Shown one piece after another: positions 1 through 6,166 of a DNA stretch of 9,251 nt (positions are counted from its first letter, which is position 1; each line of letters opens with the position of its first letter). Where the stretch lies: the NCBI GenBank assembly GCA_027886925.1, contig JAPCJN010000002.1, forward strand, positions 37,204 through 46,454, in the 5' to 3' direction. Made by a program: the position numbers and the translations under genes. The notes below the pieces were generated by a model. It searched no databases, had not been told where the DNA came from, and saw only the letters and a list, made by a program, of their open reading frames with translations. Source of the stretch: Nitrososphaerota archaeon (GTDB lineage: Archaea > Thermoproteota > Nitrososphaeria > Nitrososphaerales > UBA183).

Positions 1-306
1 CTCCTCTCCGACAACGGGCCATCGCCGATGGCGAAGCTCGCGGCCGAGCTCTACATGACTCCGGCGTCGATAACCGGTCTCGTGGACCGCTTGGAGGCGG
101 AGGGGCTGGTCGTCCGAGAACGAAACGCGAAAGATAGGAGGGTTGTGACAGTCAGAATAACGAGCAAGGGCGGCGAGACGTTCGAGAGAGGCCGGAAGCT
201 CTACCGAAGGTTCGTCGAGAATACACTCAGGTCGCTCACGAAGGCAGAGGCGCGGCAGCTAATTCAAACCCTCGCCAAGCTGAGCGCAGCCGCCGAGTCA
301 GAATGA
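1..306 (+). CDS. MarR-family winged-helix transcriptional regulator, C-terminal part (5' truncated)
   Basis: The reading frame is open from the first base, so the start lies upstream of the window; 101 codons are visible before the TGA at 304-306. The ATG at 28 falls inside the helix-turn-helix and is unlikely to be the true start. The visible part holds a recognition-helix region of the MarR type (MTPASITGLVDRLEAEGLV), then a basic wing (RERNAKDRRVVTVRITSKG), then two helices rich in Arg, Leu and Glu that would form part of the dimer interface. MarR proteins bind palindromic operators as dimers and usually repress neighbouring genes or their own gene, often responding to small aromatic ligands. 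Neither the ligand pocket nor the target can be judged from this fragment. The next gene points the opposite way and ends about 290 bp downstream, so no operon partner is visible. The family call is secure; the regulated genes are unknown. Confidence 0.85.
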   Translation, partial: LLSDNGPSPMAKLAAELYMTPASITGLVDRLEAEGLVVRERNAKDRRVVTVRITSKGGETFERGRKLYRRFVENTLRSLTKAEARQLIQTLAKLSAAAESE

Positions 307-483
307 AGAGAGACCAGATGAGGGGTAGACGAGCGTGGTGCCGCACTCTTTTTCCACGATCAAGCCTTCGGGATCTCTGCGGTCTTGTTCCGTCAGATTG
401 TGAGCTTCACAGCGAAACTCGAAGATGACCGACACAATCAACTCGGACAATCTCTGAAATGTGGCTTCGCCATAGAGGAGCAT
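298..483 (-). CDS. Possible small hypothetical protein (61 aa), weak
   Basis: An ATG at 481-483 on the minus strand opens a 61-codon frame ending at 298; a TTG at 535-537 would extend it to 79 codons. The peptide (MLLYGEATFQRLSELI...) has mixed hydrophobic and charged composition, with two cysteines, and reads more like a real protein than most shadow frames. I recognise no family. There is no Shine-Dalgarno sequence before the ATG and no clear TATA-like box. Its end overlaps the regulator gene by 9 bp on the opposite strand. It could be a real small gene, a remnant of a decayed one, or chance. Confidence 0.2.
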   Translation of the reverse strand: MLLYGEATFQRLSELIVSVIFEFRCEAHNLTEQDRRDPEGLIVEKECGTTLVYPSSGLSSF

Positions 484-599
484 CACGACGGCGGAAGGGA
501 GCGTACCTTTCTTAGCCGGCTGAAGACGTCTACACAATCAGACCGGCGAGGCTCCGCGAATCCAGAGCCTTTCGAAGAAGGGGGGCTCGATGCACCTGT
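307..599. other. 293-bp intergenic stretch without a convincing gene
   Basis: This lies between the regulator's stop and the flippase's stop, so it is the meeting point of two convergent genes. I see no tRNA or other structured RNA, no repeat array and no strong terminator hairpin. The only hints are a T5 tract at 349-353 and one weak minus-strand reading frame (listed separately). The plus-strand frame starting at 385 runs into the flippase gene on the opposite strand, and its peptide looks like low-information translation. The stretch may hold the 3' ends of both transcripts or a decayed gene. Confidence 0.5.
345..355 (+). terminator. Possible T-tract terminator after the MarR gene
   Basis: A run of five T (349-353) within a pyrimidine-rich stretch lies about 45 bases after the regulator's stop codon. 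Archaeal RNA polymerase often terminates at short T-runs without a hairpin. A single T5 run in a G+C-rich region is suggestive only. Confidence 0.2.
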
Positions 600-2090
600 T
601 CAGGAGAATGTCTTCTTCAGCATCGCCCTGGCCACCTCCCTAAGTTCCTTGTCAACGGCCAGGACAAAGGCGCTGTAGACCCCAAACCCTATGACACTTA
701 CCACGACGAGCTCAGCCGCCAGGAAGAATGTCCCTCCCCCGTACGCGATTAGCCCTTCCAGAAAATAGATCACTCCCGCCATTATGACCGCCCCAATCGC
801 ATAGAAACCGATGGATCGCGGGACCATCAGTTTCCCGAGCCTCATGATGCGCCTCAGCTTGATGAAGGCGAAGAAACTGTAGACGCCGACCTGAGACAAG
901 GCCCAGATGTCCAGGGTCGCCGGTGTTGACAATCCGATTCTTATGCCTTCAAAGACCGTTATGTAGACTGCCGCGAGATATGCTGCGTTCAGGGCGATGT
1001 TCACTTTCGCTACGAAAAGGAGGCTGCTCCGCAAGTAGTGGCCGAACGTGGCCGACTCTTCCACGTCCACTCTGTCCTTGCCCAGAAGAGTCTGGTCGAA
1101 CACCGTCGAGATGGTGATGACGAGCGCTCCAAGCGCCATTATCGCGAGCGCGGCGCTCGCGTCCAGGTACACAGGATTGAGGACGCGTAGTATGGGGGAG
1201 GCGAGCACGGCCGCACCGACCGCCATCGGGATGCCGAACGCGAGCGTAAGGTCGAGGGTTGTCGAGGTCACCTCGTCGCTCCCTCCCTTCAGCAGCAGGG
1301 GATACATCGCGGAGGCGAGGTAGAGCGAGTATCCCGCCAGTCCGGCCACCGAGAACGCCGCCTGATAGTGCGCGACCAGTACTGTGTCTCCAGCCGCGAG
1401 GGAGGCGACGTAGGTGTCGGCGACCGCCAGAAAAAGGGGTAGGGTGGTCAGCATCGGCAGCCATAGGTGGGCGAGCCACTTCTTGCCTACCTCAAAGTTG
1501 ACTGGGTTGGAGAGCGCGTCTCCCGCGAGTGCTATGGAGGCGAGCGACTGCGCGAGGTTGGCCGCCATGACGGAGAGTATGACACCGTCTATCCCTATCT
1601 TCAACACGATCAGGAGGGGATACGCGACCGCGAGCTTTGCGACCTCTGAGAAGATGACCGCGTAGCCGAGCACCACCGGCTTGTGGCCTGTCACAACCGA
1701 GTTGGAAGCCCAATTGAGGTAGGCCACAGGCACGAGAAGCGCTGCGAGGAAGAGGGTCGCAAGGTTGGCGGAGATGATCCTGGTCGCGCTGAAGTATGAC
1801 AGGCCGAAGTAGATTGCGACTCCGAGGGCGCTCAGAACGAGATTCAACACTATCGCGGTCTTGCCGAACATCTTCCCGCGTGCGATGTCTCTTGTGGCCC
1901 AGAACGCGATCAGGCCTGCAGGGTATGCGGCGAAGGTCACGAGGTCGACGATGACCTCGTAGAACCCGAACTGTTGCGCCGAAAGGGTACGGGTCATGAA
2001 CACCAGGAAGACTAGTCCCGTGAAGACGCTGGCAATCCTTGCGGCGAATACGACCAGCCCCGTCTTCCTCAGAGAAATCGATTCGGTCAC
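600..2090 (-). CDS. Polysaccharide / lipid-linked oligosaccharide flippase (Wzx/RfbX-like, MOP superfamily)
   Basis: This is a 496-residue, very hydrophobic protein with roughly 12-14 membrane segments spread over its full length. That is the usual size and shape of Wzx-type O-antigen/polysaccharide transporters of the MOP superfamily. The N-terminus has the family's typical pattern: a short amphipathic basic stretch (residues 1-12), a first membrane helix (about 13-32), then a loop of the form TRTLSAQQFGFYEV that matches the 'R-x-L-G-x-x-x-F-G' type signature. These proteins flip undecaprenyl- or dolichyl-linked sugars from the cytoplasmic to the outer face of the membrane. The start is GTG at 2088-2090; no strong Shine-Dalgarno precedes it, but a TATA-like box centred about 31 bp upstream fits a short-leader transcript. 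It is divergent from the four-gene sugar-modification unit, which suggests that it exports that unit's product (inference). The exact substrate cannot be read from sequence. Confidence 0.85.
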   Translation of the reverse strand: MTESISLRKTGLVVFAARIASVFTGLVFLVFMTRTLSAQQFGFYEVIVDLVTFAAYPAGLIAFWATRDIARGKMFGKTAIVLNLVLSALGVAIYFGLSYFSATRIISANLATLFLAALLVPVAYLNWASNSVVTGHKPVVLGYAVIFSEVAKLAVAYPLLIVLKIGIDGVILSVMAANLAQSLASIALAGDALSNPVNFEVGKKWLAHLWLPMLTTLPLFLAVADTYVASLAAGDTVLVAHYQAAFSVAGLAGYSLYLASAMYPLLLKGGSDEVTSTTLDLTLAFGIPMAVGAAVLASPILRVLNPVYLDASAALAIMALGALVITISTVFDQTLLGKDRVDVEESATFGHYLRSSLLFVAKVNIALNAAYLAAVYITVFEGIRIGLSTPATLDIWALSQVGVYSFFAFIKLRRIMRLGKLMVPRSIGFYAIGAVIMAGVIYFLEGLIAYGGGTFFLAAELVVVSVIGFGVYSAFVLAVDKELREVARAMLKKTFS

Positions 2091-2118
2091 TATCTTTCGT
2101 TGCCTGCCATGCCGGCGG

Positions 2119-2124
2119 ATAAAT
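2119..2124 (-). promoter_or_regulatory. Putative TATA-like box for the flippase gene
   Basis: On the minus strand this reads ATTTAT, in an otherwise G+C-rich setting. Its centre is about 31 bp before the GTG start at 2090, so transcription starting about 26 bp downstream would give a leader of only around five bases. This is position and composition evidence only; no BRE is obvious. Confidence 0.35.
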
Positions 2125-2196
2125 GCATATGGACGGAATCGCGCGTCGTCTAGGGCTTGACGACACCGAAAACGACGGGCGCAAGCTTGACGACGA

Positions 2197-2205
2197 GATA
2201 ATTAA
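2197..2205 (+). promoter_or_regulatory. Putative TATA-like box for the four-gene sugar-modification unit
   Basis: GATAATTAA is the most A/T-rich spot in the 156-bp divergent intergenic region. A start site about 26 bp downstream (near 2228) would give a leader of about 20-25 bases before the kinase gene. It would also place the GGAGG (2228-2232) at the very 5' end of the transcript. Confidence 0.35.
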
Positions 2206-2246
2206 GGGTCTGAAAGGTAGCCGTCAAGGAGGGTCGCCGACATTCA

Positions 2247-3221
2247 TTGAAGATGAAACTCGTCTCTCTGGCTTTTTTCACAGCGGCCCTCCTGCTCTCT
2301 TTGCTTTTCCCGGTCCCGGCCGCCGTCTTCCTGCCTTTTTTGTTTGGAGCCGCGTTCGCCGCGTATGGCATGTTGAGGAGCTTCTCGAGGCGTCTCGATC
2401 CGCTGAATGACATACCAAACGCGTTCAGGGTTTTCCTGGCCTCGCTCGGTGGCTACTTCCTGACGCTTCCGCGAGTCTACGTCTTCCCTTCGTTGGGCAT
2501 ACTCCTTCTTTTCGGCGCGACTTTTCTCAACGACGAATTCCAGAGGAGGGCCATTCATTCGATTAGGACCGGGAAGAAAGGCGGATCAATCGCCCTCCTC
2601 GGCATCGACGGCAGCGGCAAGTCTTCCCATTCGACCGTCACCGGCGAATGGCTCCAGGCAAGAGGATACACGTGCACGGTCATGCCGTTCCACCGATATC
2701 TTTTCGTTGAACGCCTATCCTCTCTGTCGTCGGCGCTCGGCAGAGGCGGAAGCGGAGGCGGCGGAGGGAGCGGCCCGATGAGACGAGGGAACCCGTTGAG
2801 GCCCGTCTTGTCTCTGTTTGACAACCTCATCCTCCAGATTACGAGCTCCATCGGGTGCAGGATGGAGGGACGGATAGTGATCTACGATCGGTTCATCTGG
2901 AGCACATACATCAAGTACAAGGCCCTGGGCTATCCTGTGAAGAGCATCTCCTCGCTCTACCTCTTGCCTAAGCCCACTTTCGCTATGGTGCTCAACGTGC
3001 CCGTGGAAAAGTCCCTCCGGGTCATCGACGAGCGGGTCGACCACATCCACTATCCGAGCAGCGTGCTGCAGTCTGAGAGGAGGGAGTATCTCGACATCGC
3101 GACGCGTTACGGCTATCCCGTGATCGATGCGACGGCGCCGTTCGAAGAAGTGCAGGGGAAGATCGAGTCCCACCTCCAGAAGCTTTTCCCGGTCGCGGTT
3201 CGGGGAGGAAGACCGACTTGA
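2247..3221 (+). CDS. Membrane-anchored thymidylate-kinase-like P-loop kinase
   Basis: The protein has 324 residues in two parts. Residues about 4-95 form a hydrophobic region with an estimated three or four membrane segments (about 5-20, 24-42, 61-93). Residues about 113-315 form a P-loop kinase domain resembling thymidylate kinase: Walker A GIDGSGKSS at 119-127, and a DRF motif (214-216) in IVIYDRFIWSTYIKYK, at the place of the 'DRY/DRH' motif that contacts the phosphate acceptor. A glycine/serine-rich stretch at 165-177 (GRGGSGGGGGSGP) interrupts the domain. True dTMP kinases are soluble and about 200-210 residues long, so the acceptor here is probably not dTMP; a membrane-borne lipid or sugar acceptor is my inference. 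Starts are TTG 2247 or ATG 2253; GGAGG at 2228-2232 is 14 bases before the TTG, so the TTG is slightly favoured but not settled. It is the first gene of the unit, and its stop overlaps the next start by 4 bp. Confidence 0.75.
   Translation: MKMKLVSLAFFTAALLLSLLFPVPAAVFLPFLFGAAFAAYGMLRSFSRRLDPLNDIPNAFRVFLASLGGYFLTLPRVYVFPSLGILLLFGATFLNDEFQRRAIHSIRTGKKGGSIALLGIDGSGKSSHSTVTGEWLQARGYTCTVMPFHRYLFVERLSSLSSALGRGGSGGGGGSGPMRRGNPLRPVLSLFDNLILQITSSIGCRMEGRIVIYDRFIWSTYIKYKALGYPVKSISSLYLLPKPTFAMVLNVPVEKSLRVIDERVDHIHYPSSVLQSERREYLDIATRYGYPVIDATAPFEEVQGKIESHLQKLFPVAVRGGRPT
2739..2778 (+). repeat. Purine-rich GGCGGA-type low-complexity tract inside the kinase gene
   Basis: Irregular copies of GGCGGA/AGCGGA encode a Gly/Ser-rich linker at residues about 165-177 of the kinase. 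The tract remains in frame, and such runs can expand or contract by slippage. In the protein it sits after the segment that follows the second strand, as a flexible loop would. Confidence 0.6.
3204..3208 (+). promoter_or_regulatory. Ribosome binding site that decides the TTG start of the deacetylase-like gene
   Basis: A clear GGAGG lies nine bases before TTG 3218-3220. No ATG in that frame is as well placed. The TTG overlaps the upstream TGA as TTGA, which suggests translational coupling with the kinase gene. Confidence 0.6.
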
Positions 3222-4471
3222 TTGGTTCCGCGGCAGGGCGATACGTCCTTGGCTTTCTCGAAGGAAGCCTGGGACTCGCTTCCGGCTGGCTTCAGGAGGA
3301 GATTGTGCCCCAAGACCTTGTGGCCGAGGTCTCCTCGGTCATGCGAGGGACTCCGCCGACGGTCTCAGAAACGCCATCCTTGGAGATCCGCATCAAGAGG
3401 CTCCTCGCAGATGTCGAGCGAGACTCGCTCGACTCTCGAGGGTTCTTCGTGAGGAAGGCCCGATGGCCTCGGGCCTCGCCTTTCGCGGTATGCCTCACCC
3501 ACGACGTGGACAACATCGCCCGACCGATGGAGCACATCCTGAAGGTGCAGGACCGTTTCGAGAAGGAAGACCTGGAAAAGGCGAAGAGGGGGCTACTTTC
3601 GCTTTATGACAACATCGAACACATAGCGAAGAGGGAGGGAGACTCTGGCTTCCATTCGAGCTTCTACTTCCTCTCATCTAATTACCCGCTCGAGCAGGTG
3701 AAGCCCAGCGCCAGGAGGATCCACAAGAAGGGCTGGGATGTCGGACTACACGGCGACTTTGGGACACACGACTCGCTAGCAATGATGCGCAAGGCGATGA
3801 AACGTTTCGAGGAAGGGATCGGGCTCAAGCCCCGCGGCCTAAGAGAGCACTTTCTCAAATTCGACTTTGCAAAGTCCTGGCGGGTGATGGAGGACGCGCG
3901 ATTCGACTACGACACGACCGTAGGGAACAATGACGAGCTGGGTTTCAAGCTGGGCCTGGCGGCGCCCTTTCATCCTCCCGACGACAAGTGGAACCCGATG
4001 CGACTCCTCGAACTCCCGCTCTCCCTGATGGACACGACCCTGTGGGGATATCTGAAGAAGACGGAGGAGGAAGGCTTCGACGACGTAGGGAACTTCATAG
4101 ACATGGTCGGTGACGTCGAGGGGCTATTCACTCTCCTCTGGCACCAGGAGGCAGTGAGGATGAAGGGCGGCAGGATCTACTGGCGCATCCTCAAGGAGAT
4201 CCAAAAGCGGGGGTGTTTCGTCGGGAGCGGGGCGGAGATTGCCCGCTGGTGGAGGGCTCGCGAGGTCCCTCTCAAGGTGTCAAATGACGGCAAGCTGATT
4301 ACCCTCTTAGGCGCCCCTCCCAAGGGCTTGGTCATCCAACTCAAGGAGAGCGGGGACACGAAAGCCGAGGCCTCCTCCGCCATCGTCTCCAAGGGGAGAG
4401 GCAGCGACGGGCTCACGCAGGAGATTTCGCCGATTGACTCCTCCTTCAAGCTGGAGCGGTCGATGCGATGA
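3218..4471 (+). CDS. Polysaccharide-deacetylase-like (NodB-fold) enzyme
   Basis: A 417-residue protein with the motif order of the carbohydrate esterase 4/NodB-like fold. THDVD at 94-98 supplies the catalytic-base and metal aspartates (D96, D98). GLHGDFGTH at 176-184 supplies candidate metal histidines (H178, H184). REHFLKFD (209-216) and YDTTVGNND (231-239) occupy the places of motifs 3 and 4, and LLWHQE (306-311) carries the late catalytic histidine. Such enzymes remove N- or O-acyl groups from sugars. The spacing H-x5-H differs from the classical H-x3-H, so this is a divergent branch. The long N-terminal region (1-88) and the tail (about 350-417) are extra to the core. There is no convincing signal peptide, which suggests action in the cytoplasm on a precursor rather than on finished polymer (inference). 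The start is TTG with a good GGAGG; it overlaps the kinase stop by 4 bp and its own stop overlaps the ATP-grasp start as ATGA. Confidence 0.8.
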   Translation: MIGSAAGRYVLGFLEGSLGLASGWLQEEIVPQDLVAEVSSVMRGTPPTVSETPSLEIRIKRLLADVERDSLDSRGFFVRKARWPRASPFAVCLTHDVDNIARPMEHILKVQDRFEKEDLEKAKRGLLSLYDNIEHIAKREGDSGFHSSFYFLSSNYPLEQVKPSARRIHKKGWDVGLHGDFGTHDSLAMMRKAMKRFEEGIGLKPRGLREHFLKFDFAKSWRVMEDARFDYDTTVGNNDELGFKLGLAAPFHPPDDKWNPMRLLELPLSLMDTTLWGYLKKTEEEGFDDVGNFIDMVGDVEGLFTLLWHQEAVRMKGGRIYWRILKEIQKRGCFVGSGAEIARWWRAREVPLKVSNDGKLITLLGAPPKGLVIQLKESGDTKAEASSAIVSKGRGSDGLTQEISPIDSSFKLERSMR

Positions 4472-5550
4472 CGCGGGTCCTGGTAACCGGATCGGGCGGC
4501 CTCGCTGGAGTGAACTTCGTCCGTGCGCTCCGGGCTTCACCGAGGGGATACTATATCGTCGGGACTGATTTCAACAAGTATCACATCCTTTACCCGGACG
4601 TGGACGCGAGATACCTGACGCCGCGCCACGGCGACAAGGCCTTCATCCCGCGAGTGGCGGAGGTCATCGGAGTCGAGAAGATCGATTTTCTCCACCCGCA
4701 GCCTTCGAGCGAGGCCCTCGTCATCGCCAAAGCGGGGAAGAGGATCAAATGCAGGACGCTCCTCCCGCCTGCGAGCGTCATGAAGATCGGGCAGGATAAG
4801 CTCCTCTCGCAGAAGAGACTCGTGGCCGAAAACATCCCGGTCGCCGATACATTCGCGATAAAGGAGAGAAAAGACATCAGGGCCGCCTTCTCCAAGCTGG
4901 GTTCGCCCCTTTGGGTTCGGGCCAGGCACGGTGCCGGCGGGAGGCTGAGCCTCCTCTGCAAGGACGCCGTGGAGGCGACGCTGTGGATAGACCTGTGGGT
5001 CAGGAGGGGGGGCGATCCCTACAGCGAGTTCATCTTGCAAGAATACCTCCCTGGAAGGAACCTCGCGTGGGACAGCATATGGAAAGAAGGGAAGCTCATT
5101 ACCTCGTACTCTCGAGAGAGGCTCGAGTATCCTCTCAAACACATCTCGCCGTCGGGCATCACGGGCACGCCGTCCGTCTCGAGGACCGTCCATGACCCGC
5201 ACCTGAACGACGTGGGGGAGCGGGCGGTGAAGACCATAGACGAGAAGCCAAACGGCGCATACTCGGTCGACATGAGGGAGTCTGAAGACGGCCGACCTTG
5301 CATAACGGAAGTCGATTCAGGCAAGTTCCACTCGACAATGCCTCTCTGGGGATACATCGCGGTGAAGCACTTGAAGCTCCCCCAGTATGCAAACGTTGCA
5401 GACCTCTACGTCAGGTTGGGGATGGGGGACGAGATCGATGAAGAGCCGCCGAGGACCGACCTGCTTCCCGAGGGTTACTACCTCCTGAGAGACATGGATG
5501 TCGGCGCCTACCTCTGGAGAGAGGATGGTTCGAAGCAGAAGGTGCTGTAG
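4468..5550 (+). CDS. ATP-grasp ligase, carbamoyl-phosphate-synthase-like
   Basis: A 360-residue ATP-grasp protein. The N-terminal pre-ATP-grasp domain is Rossmann-like, with a glycine-rich turn (GSGGLAGVNFVRAL, 8-21) and an acidic end of strand 2 (GTDFN, 32-36). HPQPSSEAL (76-84) follows. The ATP-grasp core shows DK (110-111), a nucleotide-loop candidate WVRARHGAGGRL (149-160), the hinge/adenine segment FILQEYLPGRN (188-198), and acidic metal ligands in VDMRE (267-271) and ITEVD (279-283). These enzymes use ATP to activate a carboxylate as acyl-phosphate and join it to an amine or other nucleophile. Two sites differ from the usual consensus: Arg151 where a Lys is common, and EVD where E-x-N is common. 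The family is clear but the substrate is not. Next to a deacetylase-like gene, amide formation on an exposed sugar amine is a reasonable guess. The ATG at 4468 has a GGAG 11 bases upstream and overlaps the previous stop by 4 bp. Confidence 0.85.
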   Translation: MTRVLVTGSGGLAGVNFVRALRASPRGYYIVGTDFNKYHILYPDVDARYLTPRHGDKAFIPRVAEVIGVEKIDFLHPQPSSEALVIAKAGKRIKCRTLLPPASVMKIGQDKLLSQKRLVAENIPVADTFAIKERKDIRAAFSKLGSPLWVRARHGAGGRLSLLCKDAVEATLWIDLWVRRGGDPYSEFILQEYLPGRNLAWDSIWKEGKLITSYSRERLEYPLKHISPSGITGTPSVSRTVHDPHLNDVGERAVKTIDEKPNGAYSVDMRESEDGRPCITEVDSGKFHSTMPLWGYIAVKHLKLPQYANVADLYVRLGMGDEIDEEPPRTDLLPEGYYLLRDMDVGAYLWREDGSKQKVL

Positions 5551-5554
5551 GACC

Positions 5555-6166
5555 TTGGGCGCATCAGCGACAACTTCGGGGGTCAACTACATCTTCGATC
5601 TGGATGGCACGCTCATCTCCCTCCCCGTGGCGTGGGACGAAGTGCGCTCCGCGCTGAGGTCGGTAACCGAGACCTCAATGGACTTCAACCCGTTCTTCCT
5701 GGACATCCAGGTCATCCTTGCGAAACGTCCCGAGCTCCGGCACGACGTGCTCAAGACGATCGACCATTACGAGTCCCTCGCCGTCCCACAGGCGACCCTG
5801 AAGGAAGGGGCGCTCGAATCGCTCACGAAGCTCGCAGATCGCGCCAGCCTCTCCCTCGTGACCATGCAGGGCGCCGCCGCCTGCGCCCAGATTCTGAGGA
5901 GACTTGACATCTCGAAGTTCTTCGTCTCAAAGTTCACCCGCGAAGATTCCATGGATAGGCCTACACAGCTGGGGATGGCGATTGATAGCCTCGGCGCGAG
6001 CAAAGAAAAGGCCGTCTTCGTCGGGGACAGGATAAACGACCTGAATGCTGCGAGGAGCGTCGGGGTGAAGTTCGTGATGATCCGTTCCCGTCCTGACTCT
6101 CCTCCCGCGGACGCCCTCTACAGGAGCGTGAAGGAGTTCGCCGAGTCGCCTTGGGTCAGGGGTTGA
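5555..6166 (+). CDS. HAD-superfamily phosphatase
   Basis: A haloacid-dehalogenase-type hydrolase of 203 residues from the TTG at 5555. Motif I is FDLDGTL with D15 (nucleophile) and D17 (acid/base). Motif II is the Thr in SLVTMQG (T103). Motif IV is FVGDRINDLNAA with D158 and D162 for Mg2+. A helical cap lies between motifs I and II (about 25-85), giving the C1-cap phosphoglycolate-phosphatase-like plan. At the motif III place an Arg (R135, in SMDRPTQLG) stands where Lys is usual. It probably removes phosphate from a sugar phosphate or similar small molecule; the substrate is unknown. Start choice is uncertain: TTG 5555 has GGTG ten bases upstream and lies just after the ATP-grasp stop, while ATG 5525 has GGAG five bases upstream but adds a Cys/Arg-rich stretch that looks like a shadow of the upstream gene. 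It is the last gene of the four-gene unit and overlaps the convergent gene by 11 bp. Confidence 0.85.
   Translation: MGASATTSGVNYIFDLDGTLISLPVAWDEVRSALRSVTETSMDFNPFFLDIQVILAKRPELRHDVLKTIDHYESLAVPQATLKEGALESLTKLADRASLSLVTMQGAAACAQILRRLDISKFFVSKFTREDSMDRPTQLGMAIDSLGASKEKAVFVGDRINDLNAARSVGVKFVMIRSRPDSPPADALYRSVKEFAESPWVRG

Noticed and set aside
307..599. Search for tRNA, CRISPR array or insertion-sequence ends
   Set aside because: No cloverleaf-like pairing, no regularly spaced repeats and no terminal inverted repeats or target duplications could be seen here or in the other intergenic regions.
1939..1960. Perfect inverted repeat with 8-bp arms (ACGAGGTC/GACCTCGT) and a 6-base loop
   Set aside because: It lies within the flippase coding sequence, where codons for E-V-I-V-D-L-V explain it, and has no T-run or partner copy, so chance is the simplest view.
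1492..2184. Long minus-strand frame (230 codons) overlapping the flippase start
   Set aside because: Very Arg/Pro-rich peptide in a frame shifted from the flippase, typical of a shadow in G+C-rich DNA.
2123..2410. Plus-strand frame beginning MHMDGIARRLGLDD in the divergent region
   Set aside because: Its start looks protein-like, but it soon overlaps the kinase gene in another frame, where its peptide becomes Pro/Arg-rich. It also covers the predicted promoters of both flanking genes.
4537..5202. 221-codon minus-strand frame opposite the ATP-grasp gene
   Set aside because: Arg/Asp/Pro-rich antisense shadow of a gene whose family motifs are clear on the plus strand.
5498..5554. N-terminal extension of the HAD protein from ATG 5498
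   Set aside because: It lies wholly inside the ATP-grasp gene or at its end and adds a Cys/Arg-rich stretch before the conserved first strand; a start at 5555 (or 5525) suits the fold better.
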